DNA of 64,000 bases from the NCBI RefSeq assembly GCF_021462225.1, contig NC_061816.1, forward strand, positions 24,227,049-24,291,048, given 5' to 3'. The DNA comes from Girardinichthys multiradiatus (Eukaryota > Chordata > Actinopteri > Cyprinodontiformes > Goodeidae). The translations under genes were made by a program, and so were the position numbers. The notes below the pieces were generated by a model. That model was not told the origin of the DNA and did not search any database. It saw nothing but the letters and a program-made list of their open reading frames with translations. Position 1 is the stretch's first letter. Each line of letters begins with the position of its first letter. Shown piece after piece: positions 54,161 to 64,000 of the stretch.

Positions 54161-55380
54161 TCACAGAGAATCACTGGCCACGAAAAGTTTGACCTGAGAG
54201 ACGTGGAACGTGGGATGAACACGAAATGAGGGAGGAAGGCGGAGGCGGAACGCAGAGGTGCCGATGACAGACTCTATAATATAAGGACCAATGAAATGAG
54301 GAGACAACTTCTTGGACATGGCCTTGAGGGGAATGTCCCAAGAAGACAACCAAACCTTTTGGCCTGGACGACACACCGGAGCGGTTGACGTTTGCGATCT
54401 GCAATTCTCTTGTTCTGGGTAGCCATACGGTGAAGTGCCCGAAGCGTCGCGGCCCAAAGCTGTCTACAACAGCGGATATGACAACAAATGGAGGTGACGG
54501 CAATATCAGCTTCGTCCGCAGCAAACAGAGGTGGTTGGAGGCCTCAAACGGGGTGACACCGGTAGCAGAAGAAACTTGCGAGTTGATGGCATATTCCACC
54601 CATCGAAGGTGTTTACACCAGTCCAGGGAGTTTGAAGAGGTCAGACACCTGAGTGCCGATTCAAGCTATTGGTTTAATCTTTCAGTCTGACCGTTAGACT
54701 GAGGATGGTAACCTGAAGTTAAAGATACTCTGGCCCCAAGGGCAGAACAAAACTGTTTCCATACTTGGGAAATGATCAGACAAAATGTCCTGAGGGATGC
54801 CATGCTGTTTGAAAACATATTTCACCAACAACTGAGCAGTCTGGAAAGCAGAGGGAAGGCGTCTTAGTGGAACAAGGCTTAGAAAAACGATCCACAATGA
54901 TGAGTATGGCAGTCATGCCATTAGATCTGGGTAACCCTGTCACAAAATCTAAGGTTATATGAGACCAAGGTCATTTTGGGATGTTCAGGAGGCATGAAGG
55001 AGGTTGAGGGATGTGTTTGATTCTAGCACACACCGCACAAGAAAGTACATATTCCTTAGTGTCAGTGTGAAGAAATGGCCACCAAAATTGCCTACGTATT
55101 AAGGCAATGGTTCGACTCACCCCAGGGTGAGCCAAAAACTTGGCGGTGTGAAACCAGCGGATAAGTTGAGTCCTCACAACAGCTGGTACATAAATACGGT
55201 TGGCAGGCCCTGTTCCAGGATTCGGGTCGGTTTGCAGAGCCTGAGCTATCCTATCTTCAATCTCCCTAGTTAAAGTTCCAATTGTCCAATTGGGAGGGAC
55301 AATAGGCTCCGGTACCTTGTCGAAGCTGTCGGGTGAGAACTGTTGGGAAAGTGCACCTGGTTTGACGTTCTTGGTACCTG
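54161..55380 (-). pseudogene. Second Gypsy integrase remnant
   Basis: [20 protein letters not shown] and CAVCARIKHI preserve the zinc-binding region. The core is scattered over frames, with deletions and stops between 54700 and 54900. [20 protein letters not shown] and [12 protein letters not shown] form the C-terminal part. Confidence 0.85.
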
Positions 55381-55386
55381 GTCTAA

Positions 55387-56016
55387 GTGGAAATATAAAT
55401 GCCTTATCATTAGTAGCTAAAGCTAAGATATATTTGGGATTTGCTGCTTATAGATTGATTATTATTAGGAGTTTTTAGTTATGCTTTTGAGAGTTAGAAA
55501 AATCCTTAAACAGTAGCTCCTAGTGTGGTCACACAATGAGTGTTTATTATTCAAGGTTAAAGCTTGCAGGTGTTTTCTGTCTGTATCGTGAGAAGCCGGC
55601 AGTATATTAGGGAGGCATTTTACTCCTCTCACTGAAGATTACTGAAGACGTGTGAGAAACTGACCTTCAGCAAAATAATGTATGAGAAAACTGAGAAGGG
55701 CTGCACAACAAATATAAAATGTATACTTCAGCAAAAGAATGTGTGAGAAAACTGAGAAGGGCTGCACAACAAAGGTGAAATGTATATTTCCTGTAGTATG
55801 TGTGTTCAATAAAAGAACGGTGCAGGGGAGAGAAAAACAAATATGTTCCTGACTACGCAGATGCAGCACCTCTCTTCCCCGGCCGGGTCAATCAGCTTCA
55901 ACCTCTTGTCCGTGTTTTGTTTTCTTAGACATTTAAGTTTAGTTTTTCTTGTGCAGAATTAAGATGCTTTGACCAAATAAACGAACACGCAGGAGTTTAG
56001 GTGGACAACTCCAACA
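55387..56016 (+). mobile_element. Solo LTR nested in the second Gypsy
   Basis: A 630-bp insert bounded by TCTAA on both sides (55382-55386, 56017-56021). Removing it and one TCTAA rejoins the Gypsy frame as ISFRPGTKNVK on the minus strand. The insert has a 61-bp direct repeat (55665-55725, 55726-55786) and AATAAA at about 55808, both fitting U3 and R of an LTR in plus orientation. The first T of an expected TG is missing. About 235 bp recur at 44895-45133. Confidence 0.8.
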
Positions 56017-56284
56017 TCTAAATGAAATAGAGATGTTAAAACGAGAAAAGAAAAGTGACCTGTCGTGAATTTAGTCTTTTAGCTGATTGCAAATATGCCA
56101 GGTTTCTGTGGTCAGTCCACACTGAAATAGGATGAACAGCACCCTCTAACCAATGCCGCCATTCCTCTAAGGCTAACTTGATCGCTAGCAGTTCTCTGTC
56201 TCCTACATCATAATTGCGTTCAGTGTTGCTAAGTCGGTGAGAGAAGAACCCACAAGGATGGAGCTTGCCGTCTTCCCCTGATTG

Positions 56285-57629
56285 CTAAGATAAAACAGCA
56301 CCAACCCCAGTGTCAGAAGCATCGACCTCCAGCACAAATTGTCTGGAAGGATCAGGGTGAATCAAGATGGGAGCCTGGGCAAACTTCCGCTTGAGGACGA
56401 GGAAGGCCTTATCTGCTTCAGGACACCAACTGAAGGTGATCTTAGTAGATGTTAATGCTGTTAGTGGTGCCGCAGTCTGGCTGTAGTTCTTGATGAACCT
56501 GCGGTAAAAATTGGCGAACCCCAGGAAACGTTGTAACTGCTTGCATGAGTCAGGTACTGGCCATTTGAGGACCGCTTTCACCTTATCGGAGCGAACCTGT
56601 CCACCCTCGAGAATGAATCACAGGAACATAACTGACTTCGTGTGAAATTCAAACTTCTCTGCTTTTACAGACGATTCTCCAATAGTCTCTGGAGGACAAG
56701 GCGAACGTGTTGCTAGTGTTCCGTTAAGTCACGTGAGTATATCAAGATGTCATCAAGGTAAACAAAAACAAAAACATTCAAAAAGTCTCTGAGTACATTA
56801 TTGACTAATGACTGAAATACTGCTGGGGCATTACAAAGACCGAAAGGCATTACTCGATACTCAAAATGTCCCAAAGGTGTTTTGAATGCTGTCTTCCACT
56901 CATCCCCCTGGCGGATTCTAACTAAGTGATAAGCGTTTCTTAAATCTAAGTTAGAAAAGTTGGTAGCTTAACATACTGGTTCAAAGGCCGAAGTGAGGAG
57001 AGGAAGTGGATACTTGTTTTTAACTGTTATTTGATTCAATCCCCTATAGTCAATACATGGTCGGAGAGACCCATCTTTCTTGCCTACAAAGAAGAACTCC
57101 ACCCCTAATGGTGAAGAAGACGGCTGGATTAATCCTGCAGCTAGCGACTCATTTATGTAGGTGTCTAGGGACTCTTGTTTGGGTACTGACATGCATCTTC
57201 AACAGGAGTGGAATGAGTCTGAACAATAGCTGACTTAAGACAACATGTATGACACTTATGACATGATTCAATTCGACCTTTGGGCCAATTTAGGTGTGGA
57301 CTGTGTTCACATAACCATGGGAAACCTAACACTATGTCATTAGAGGCTATAGGAAACACAAAGAAAGAAATCTCCTCTCTGTGATCACCAGAGAGCAACA
57401 ACACTAAAGGCTTGGTGCGATGAGTTATACGCTGAAGTCCTTCTCCATTTAAAGCAGAGACTAAGCATGGTTTAGCAAGAGGTTCAGTTTCGATCTGGGC
57501 TCTTTTAACTAAATCTTCATCTATAAGATTTTGTTCACTACCAGAATCAATTAAGGCGGACAAGTTCTGGGTAGAGTGATGCGAGAGTAACGAGGAGGAT
57601 AAACACAACAGGTACATCTTTCGGTCCAT
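56285..57629 (-). pseudogene. Second Gypsy protease and reverse transcriptase remnant
   Basis: Protease: LSALIDSGSEQNLIDEDLV. RT start: [20 protein letters not shown], then a stop near 56968. The middle is shifted but the plus-strand complement of the MPFGL and YLDD region is visible around 56740-56860. RNase H begins at [18 protein letters not shown]. Confidence 0.85.
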
Positions 57630-57643
57630 GAGTACCCCCCCTT

Positions 57644-58639
57644 TTACCGACGGACCAACTCTTCTGGCCGCGGGGGGCAGGAAGGACAGTCAGCAATAAT
57701 GTGTTCAGCTGAACCACAATAAAAACACTGCCTAGTCTGTCTAAGTTTCTGCCTTTCTTCTAAGGATAGACAAGCTCGTCCTATTTGCTTGGGCTCAGCC
57801 TCAGCAGCTGTGTCTGAAGGTGATGTATTCAGAACAGTAGGTGACTGGTAGGTAAGATGAGTTCTGACAGCTCTGCGTTCATAACGAAATCTCCTTCTCT
57901 CTCTCATTCTACCATCCAATCTGATAGCCTTTGCGATTAGCCTCTCTAAAGACTCTGGTTCCTCAACTAGTGCTAGTTCATCCTTAAGTGGTTCATTCAA
58001 AGCATCAAAAAATGCGGATCTAAGAGCCCGGCTATCCCAGCCTGAGGCTGCCGCTAAGATACGGAAGTCAATGGCAAACTCTGTAACAGGCCTGTTTCCC
58101 TGTTTCAAAGCCCATAATTTATGCCCTGTAGTGACCTGGTCAGACTCAAAAAAAAATATCTCTCTAAACTCCTTTTCAAAGTTAGAAAAGGAACAACCAA
58201 ACTGAGAACAGCCAGGAAAACGAGACTCTGCCCACTTAAGCGCTTTCCTTGTTAGCAGACCAATAATATATGAAATCTTGGTGTCATCATGGGGGAATGA
58301 TTGTGGAGAACGGTTAAAGACAAGTGAACACTGTAGTAAAAAACCTTTACAATCACTCGCCTCACTTGAGTGTTTCTCCGGACTAGGGGATTGACGTCAC
58401 GAACGTGAGGAAGCCGTTGTGTCTCAGGATTCGCTACTACGCCCTGTGTGGTTGAACTAGTTACCCTACTCAGAGAATGCTGTAACATGGCGGATATCTG
58501 TTCGAGCTGTAGGTTTGTTTGTCTCTGTTGTTTGGCTAGGGCATGGATATTGGAATCGTGAGCATGAATCTGGTGAGAGTGATCAGAAATAATTCCCCTG
58601 AGTGCGTCTGCTGGGTCCGGTAAGCTCAAGTGTTCTGTC
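57644..58639 (-). pseudogene. Second Gypsy gag remnant
   Basis: Starts MTEHLSLPDPADALRGI. After frameshifts around 58110-58390 comes LKQGNRPVTEFAIDFRILAA. A CCHC knuckle CFYCGSAEHIIADCP lies near the end, at about 57690-57735. The gag frame ends at 57644. Confidence 0.85.
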
Positions 58640-59412
58640 ATCGTTTTAGACACCAATTTGACCCACATGCAGAGAACACTCAGGAGAATCAAAAAAGTTT
58701 AACAGGTTTATTAGAGGAACGTAGATGTTAGGTCTGCACCGGCTGGAAACTCTCGCAACTGTGTGAGAGAAAAGCAGAATGTGAATAACGGTTTACTTCA
58801 AGAACAAATACTGACTGAAACTGTATCTTACTAGATTGGGGGTGTGAACCGCCAGGAGGAGAGTACATGGGGAAACTGGAAGCGACTGACGTTGATGAGA
58901 GTAAGTGTGAGGTTTGCCTCAAGTAACTTGATCCAGTAGGACAGTGTCCAGTTCTGCAGAGTCTGTGTCGGTTGTCGGGCGTGGGCGTGGTGGAGGGTGG
59001 ACAGGGTTTGCTCTAATTGTTCTTGATGGCTGAAGTTTGGAAGCGGCAAGCTGAAGAATATGTCCAGTAGATCCACGGCTTGAGTGCAGGTTGGAAACCC
59101 TCAGATACGAGGTAGGGACAGGAACAATTAGTCGGAGGCGAGTCTGGGTAAAAACCAGGTCGTCTCCAGCATAACACTGTTAAAGAGGAAACAACAGGTT
59201 AGACGACAACGAAGCGAGGACTTAGGTTTTCAAATAAGGATACTTGGCTTGAGCTATACCACGGTTGGCTAACACTCGAGCAGTGAGATGCTGGCCGCTT
59301 CCTGCTTAAATACTCCAGGGAGTAATCATCAGGGATGGAGAACACCTGTCTCCTCACACCACGGTCACCAGCGCCTACTAGAGGTTAGACACAGACAACA
59401 GCAGACAGTAAC
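58640..59412 (-). repeat. 5' LTR of the second Gypsy
   Basis: It starts tgttactgtctgctgttgtc on the minus strand, contains a TATA-like gagtatttaagc, and has AATAAA in ctctaataaacctgtt before the gag ATG at about 58639. The inner boundary is approximate. Confidence 0.7.
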
Positions 59413-59723
59413 AAAAAAAATATTTTGCATTTTATCATGGTGTTACTGTTAGTACAACACCATTGAATGATTTTTAAAGCACCTGTTTCTCACTAACACT
59501 TGACTACTATATCTTTTTATTCTCAATTACTTTTCAGCACTGTTCTGCCTACTGGGATGGGTGGCGGTCTGCCCCCCCTTCTTGTTTTCAGTTAAGCTGA
59601 AAGTTCTGCCATGTGCTTTTCAACAGGCCTCAGTTGTTATGATTTGGGGTTGTTTGGTTTTTGGTTTCTGGTTTTTTCCTTATGTTTTTCATTTTGATTT
59701 TCTTTCTTTGCTAATGCTCGACT
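59413..59723. other. Unrecognised spacer
   Basis: T-rich sequence between the old Gypsy LTR and the minisatellite frame. No repeat identified. Confidence 0.35.
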
Positions 59724-60655
59724 ATGGCGGACTCACGGTTGCTTGGTTTTCTTGCTGTCGATGGACTCAAAGCTCACTCGCTAACCAAATTAAACCGTGT
59801 TGATTTAGTTTGGGTTGTCTTAGAAGATATTTTTAGTTTGGAAAATATCAACGGGCAGAGGAGCTGCGATACCGGCCGGTGTCTCTCTCTCTCTCTCAAG
59901 TCATCGGGGGCCCCGGCGACGCCTCAGCTCACGCCACTGAGGGTCTCGGCGACGCCTCTGCTCACGCCACTGAGGGTCTCGGCGACGCCTCTGCTCACGC
60001 CACTGAGGGTCCGGCCGACGCCTCTGTTCACGCCACTGAGGGTCCGGCCGACGCCTCTGCTCACGCCACTGAGGGTCCGGCCGACGCCTCTGCTCACGCC
60101 ACTGAGGGTCAGGCCGACGCCTCTGCTCATGCCACTGAGGGTCCGGCCGACGCCTCTGCTCACGCCTCTGAGGGTTCGCCTGACTCTGCACACGCCTCTG
60201 AGGGTTCGCCAGGCTCTGCTCACGCCTCTGAGGGTTCGCCAGGCTCTGCTCACGCCTCTGAGGGTTCGCCAGGCTCTGCCTCAGCCTCTGCTCATGCCAC
60301 TGAGCGTCCTGCTGACGCCTCAGCTTCTGCCTATGCCACTGAGCGTCCTGCTGACGCCTCAGCTTCTGCCTTTGAGGGTGCGCCAGGCTCCACGCCTCTG
60401 GAGTTCCACAGAGCGTCTGGGAGGTCCTCTACTCTGCTCAGTCAGCCTCCACGTCTTTGGTGCAGGCCTGGTCGCCTGTCGGAACTCTGTGCCCGCTGGG
60501 GACGACCTCTTGGTCGCCCGCCGGAACTCTGTGCCCGCTGGGGACGACCTCCTGGTCGCCCGCCGGAACTCTGTGCCCGCTGGGGACGACCTCCGGGTCG
60601 CCCGCCGGAACTCTGTTTTTATTTGATTGAACAACTTATTATTATTTATTGGTGA
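59724..60655 (+). other. Long open frames over four stacked minisatellites
   Basis: An ATG in good context (actATGGCGG, 59724) opens 300 codons, MADSRLLGFLAVDGLKAHSL and onwards; an overlapping +1-type frame from 59879 gives 258 codons with repeats such as GPADASAHATE. Four tandem arrays follow each other: 33-bp units (about 59924-60180, 8 copies), 30-bp (about 60181-60270, 3-4), 39-bp (about 60293-60370, 2) and 42-bp (about 60475-60613, 3). All units are multiples of three, so several frames on both strands stay open. No family recognised. This could be a repeat-derived artefact or a low-complexity protein; I do not claim a gene. Confidence 0.45.
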
Positions 60656-62227
60656 CTATTATTTATTTTCAGAACATAAAATATGTATGTGCATCCACCA
60701 GCAAACAGAATTTCTCACCGGACGCTCAATCCCTCCCGGAAAACAGGCTTCTAGATGAAAAACCTAGTTTTCATCTGGTTTTCTGCTTAGGGTTCTGTTG
60801 GGACCTACAGCCATGGATTTCAACATTAAACTCTGGTACGGACATTTCTGGAACTTTCAAAATAAATTGCATTTAACAAGACTTTCAGCACAACTTCAGA
60901 AGGGGAAAGGGGGGTAACAGATGACTTCTCATGATGCCACTGCCCGCATAAAACCCCCACCTTCCCACAAGTCTTTCTCTTCCACACCGGTGACCATCGG
61001 GATAGGAGGGGAACAAAGCGCGCTGATGTCTTTTGCTGGCAATTCAACTGGATCCAAGGAAGCCATACAATCACCGATCATATGCAAAGTTAAGTAGAAT
61101 GAAATACTGTCTGTGTATCCGGTATTTTCGTTCATGAACGGGGATAATTAAGGTACAAGCATTATTTGACTGTCTCTCCGAGGCCCCGCAGACGCAAGCG
61201 GTGTTTGAGAGAAGCCCCGGCAAAGACGCGGTCTCCCAGCCTGGAAGGAAGACAGCAGAGACCGCAGCGGACAGGATGAGCCGTCCCGCTCTCCGGAGCT
61301 AACCCTTTTGTCCGCAGAGCGAACGCAGAGGTTAGCTGAAAGCTAACCGCTTGTTGACTGTGGACGTTTCTTCAAACTTCATCGCCCCTTGGACAACATT
61401 ACCTCAATATGGTCAGAGGTTAGGTTTGGGCAGATTAACAGTTAGGATGAAATAATCTGAACGTTTTCATTCTATGAAGTTTGTTTTTGTGAAACTCGGC
61501 TATCTCAGTGCTAGCATGCTATCTGTAGCACACGTGCCGGTTTGTGTTCTTTGTATGTTTTAAGGTTAAGATAAACTTTATTTTAAAGGGTGATTTTAAA
61601 CAGAACATTGCTCATAACCCGCCGTCGGCGCTTATGCATTTTAACCATTTTATTAACCCTGGTATTTTAAAGGTATGTGTTGATTCTGGTGCTAAGCTAT
61701 CCGCTTCTTTGTTAGCTTAACGGCTAACCGGTAAGAACACGTGCTTGCTTCTAAAGAGTACTGAACAGAAAGGTTGTTAGTTTTCAAGCTAGTGAATAAT
61801 TGTCCCTGAACATTATTTACTAGATTTGATAACTAAGTAAACACCATTAAGCCCCATTTCTCCAGAAAGATTTGGCTCTTTTCCAAAATACTCCCTTAAT
61901 AATATTTCTTTGAATATTATTTCAATAACTAAAGGCAGCTAATTAGGCACCGTTGAGAAATGGTCATCCAGAAGGTTGGTTGTATTCAGCAGATCATTAT
62001 TTAAAACATTATTTTATTAAAATAATATTTTATCTGATCTTGCATTGTGAAGGGTTGTCTAAATGTTGCTGATTATTGCCTAAGTTAGTTCCAAGACTAA
62101 CTTAACTTAACTTCCAGATTCTTCAAGATAATCCTTGGTTCTCAAACATAAACATTGCATGGTAATGTTGCATCACTCTTTTTGGTCATGATTTCCAATC
62201 ATCTTTAATCAACTTGTTTATATTGTA
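60656..62227. other. Unrecognised; GC-rich block at 61160-61400
   Basis: The middle contains ccccgcagacgcaagcggtg, gacgcggtctcccagcctgg and two gctaaccg-like phrases, reminiscent of a teleost 5'UTR or an LTR leader. A polypurine stretch (cagaaggggaaaggggggta) lies at about 60896-60915. No coding exon could be supported. Confidence 0.35.
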
Positions 62228-63456
62228 CAGGGGTTGGACAATAAAACTGAAACACCTGGTTTTAGACCACAATAATTTATTAGTATGGTGTAGGGCCTCC
62301 TTTTGCAGCCAATACAGCGTCAATTCGTCTTGGGAATGACATATACAAGTCCTGCACAGTAGTCAGAGGGATTTTAAGCCATTCTTCTTACAGGATAGTG
62401 GCCAGGTCACTACGTGATACTGGTGGAGGAAAACGTTTCCTGACTTGCTCCTCCAAAACACCCCAAAGAGGCTCAATAATATTTAGATCTGGTGACTGTA
62501 CAGGCCATGGGAGATGTTCAACTTCACTTTCATGTTCATCAAACCAATCTTTCACCAGTTTTGCTGTGTGTATTGGTACACCGCCTTCAGGATACAATGA
62601 TTGAACCATTGGATGCACATGGTCCTCAAGAATGGTTCAGTAGTTCTTGGCAGTGACGCGCCAATCTAGCACAAGTATTAGGCCAAGGGAATGCCATGAT
62701 ATGGCAGCCCAAACCATCACTGATCCACCCCATGCTTCACTCTGGGCATGCAACAGTCTGGGTGGTACGCTTCTTTGGGGCTTCTCCACACCGTAACTCT
62801 GTGGGGAAAACAGTAAAGGTGGACTCATCAAACAATACATGTTTCACATTGTCCACAGCCCAAGATTTGCGCTCCTTGCACCATTGAAACTGACGTTTGG
62901 CATTGGCATGAGTGACCAAAGGTTTGGCTATAGCAGCCCGGCCGTGTATATTGACCCCAACGGACAGTTGTGGTGGAAACAGGAGAGTTGAGGTGCACAT
63001 TTAATTCTGCCGTGATTTGGGCAGCCGTGGTTTTATGTTTTTTGGATACAATCTGGGTTAGCACCCAAACATCCCTTTCAGACAGCTTCCTCTTGCGTCC
63101 ACAGTTAATCCTGTTGGATGTGGTTGGTCCTTCTTGGTGGTATGCTGACATTACCCTGGATACCGTGGCTCTTGATACATCACAAAGACTTGCTGTCTTG
63201 GTCACAGATGCGCCAGCAAGACGTGCACCAACAATTTGTCCTCTTTTGAACTCTGGCATGTCACCCATATTGTTGTGTGCATTTCAATATTTTGAGCAAA
63301 ACTATGCTCTTACCCTGTGCTAATTGGACCTTCAGACTCTGCTCTTACTGGTGCAATGTGCAATCAATGAAGACTGGCTGCCAGGCTGGTCCAATTTAGC
63401 CATGAAACCTCCCACACTAAATTGACAGGTGTTTCAGTTTTATTGTCTAACCCCTG
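62228..63456 (-). mobile_element. Tc1-like transposon with both terminal repeats
   Basis: The ends caggggttggacaataaaac and its complement (one difference over about 31 bp) are flanked by TA (62226-62227, 63457-63458). The 1229-bp element is of normal Tc1 length, so it is nearly full size. The transposase lies on the minus strand but is broken. Confidence 0.92.
62388..63268 (-). pseudogene. Tc1-like transposase with frameshifts
   Basis: The frame begins MGDMPEFKRGQIVGARLAG, a helix-turn-helix paired-like domain, with the GRKRK basic stretch. Later pieces in other frames: VKHVLFDESTFTVFP (first catalytic Asp), EAWGGSVMVWAAIS, and SPDLNIIEPLWGVLEEQV (catalytic Glu). Where the second Asp is expected (family DDNAPIHTA) the sequence reads EGGVPIHTAKLV, so that residue is lost. 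Three shifts and the lost Asp make it inactive. Confidence 0.9.
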
Positions 63457-63559
63457 TACTCACATGTAAGGAAGCTGGTAAGAATACCGCACCTGAAAGG
63501 AAAAGCTTTTTTGATCACTAAGAACTTTAAGGTGACAGATGGAGCTATTGTGAGATGAG

Positions 63560-64000
63560 AGGCAGAAAATATGTCACTGTTGAAGAAAGAACAAGCGATG
63601 AAGTGGCTCAAAGATCTGAACCCCACTGATCCTGTGTTAAGTTCTCTAAAAGCAGGTGGAGAAATATAAATCAGCTGACTAGGATCAACTCCAAGCACTT
63701 CATTTTTCTTTGTACCTGCTGCTGCTAGGTGCTGTTCTTTGTAAACATGGCATCCATTTTTATTTCTATGCCAATGATTGGCAAATTTACTTCCCTCTGA
63801 AGCACACAGGTACAGGCACTTTTGAACCTCTCCTTGATTGCCTGGTCAACATTAGGAATTGGATGGCTTAAAATTTCTTACATTTTAATGACAAGAAGAC
63901 TGTAGTCATGCTGTTTCCATCCAGTCGCACAAACAGGAACACTGGCGTCAGCCATAATGATGTAAATACAATTGTTTAATCCTGATTTTTTTTTTCAGTT
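63560..64000 (+). mobile_element. L2/CR1-like LINE fragment running off the right edge
   Basis: FYANDWQIYFPLKHTGTGTF, then EPLLDCLVNIRNWMA and NFLHFNDKKTVVMLFPSS at about 63760-63935 match the RT motif C region (family YADDTQIYLPL). The Asp pair is changed to Asn-Asp and a TAA interrupts it. A different LINE lineage from the 16.4-kb one. Confidence 0.65.

Larger units (their letters stand above)
54150..59412 (-). mobile_element. Second Gypsy element, old, minus strand, 3'-truncated
   Basis: Read on the minus strand: 5' LTR (59412-58640), gag, protease, RT, RNase H, integrase to [18 protein letters not shown], where it stops without chromodomain or 3' LTR. A nested solo LTR splits the RNase H region at 55387-56016. 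Frames are broken at many points. It differs in sequence from the 30.8-36.1 kb element (for example MTEHLSLPDPADALRGII at the gag start), so it is another family. Confidence 0.9.

Noticed and set aside
1..64000. CRISPR arrays, bacterial operons, origins or riboswitches
   Set aside because: The window is vertebrate nuclear DNA; tandem arrays here lack spacer structure and no prokaryotic features are present.

Overview
The window is eukaryotic, from a ray-finned fish genome. The evidence is split genes with GT/AG introns, teleost-type Tc1, hAT and PIF-Harbinger transposons, RTE/L2/Rex1-like LINEs, tRNA-derived SINEs and chromodomain-bearing Gypsy elements. An acanthomorph, perhaps a cyprinodontiform, is my guess and is not proved by the sequence.

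Two host genes were reconstructed exon by exon, both on the minus strand. (1) The 5' part of a glycogenin gene (gyg, probably gyg2): exons 1-3 at 2891-2897, 2236-2374 and 1553-1727, giving 107 residues up to the DxD motif. The rest lies off the left edge. (2) A complete cd99 gene of twelve coding exons between 41872 and 5994: 603 nt, 200 residues, with a poly(A) signal at 4310-4315. It encodes a signal peptide, a low-complexity extracellular stalk built from small exons, one membrane span and a short cytoplasmic tail. Every internal exon is a multiple of three and every junction is phase 1. cd99 and gyg lie in tandem about 1.2 kb apart, as in the human CD99-XG-GYG2 order, with no XG-like gene seen between them.

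Nearly everything else is mobile DNA. cd99 intron 11 holds an RTE-like LINE split by a Harbinger element with exact TAA duplications. Intron 9 holds an L2-like LINE whose tail took a SINE. Intron 7 holds an 1800-bp fold-back element. The 17-kb intron 1 holds a very young but defective chromovirus-type Gypsy element (30860-36077) fused to a half Tc1 element, plus SINEs and tandem repeats.

Upstream of cd99 (42-64 kb) there are two related hAT elements in opposite orientation with perfect 8-bp duplications, a possible first exon at 48.1 kb, a Rex1-like LINE, a hAT MITE and a strongly C-rich tract. Further right lie a second, older Gypsy on the minus strand (54150-59412) with a nested solo LTR, a stack of four in-frame minisatellites (59.9-60.6 kb), and a Tc1 element with both inverted repeats (62228-63456).

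The functional core is therefore small: a surface adhesion glycoprotein gene and a glycogen-priming enzyme gene. The most unusual structures are the fold-back element, the hAT insertion that duplicated a splice-donor-like sequence, the stacked minisatellite reading frames and a possible alternative last exon of cd99. All repeat family names come from remembered family features, without any database search.
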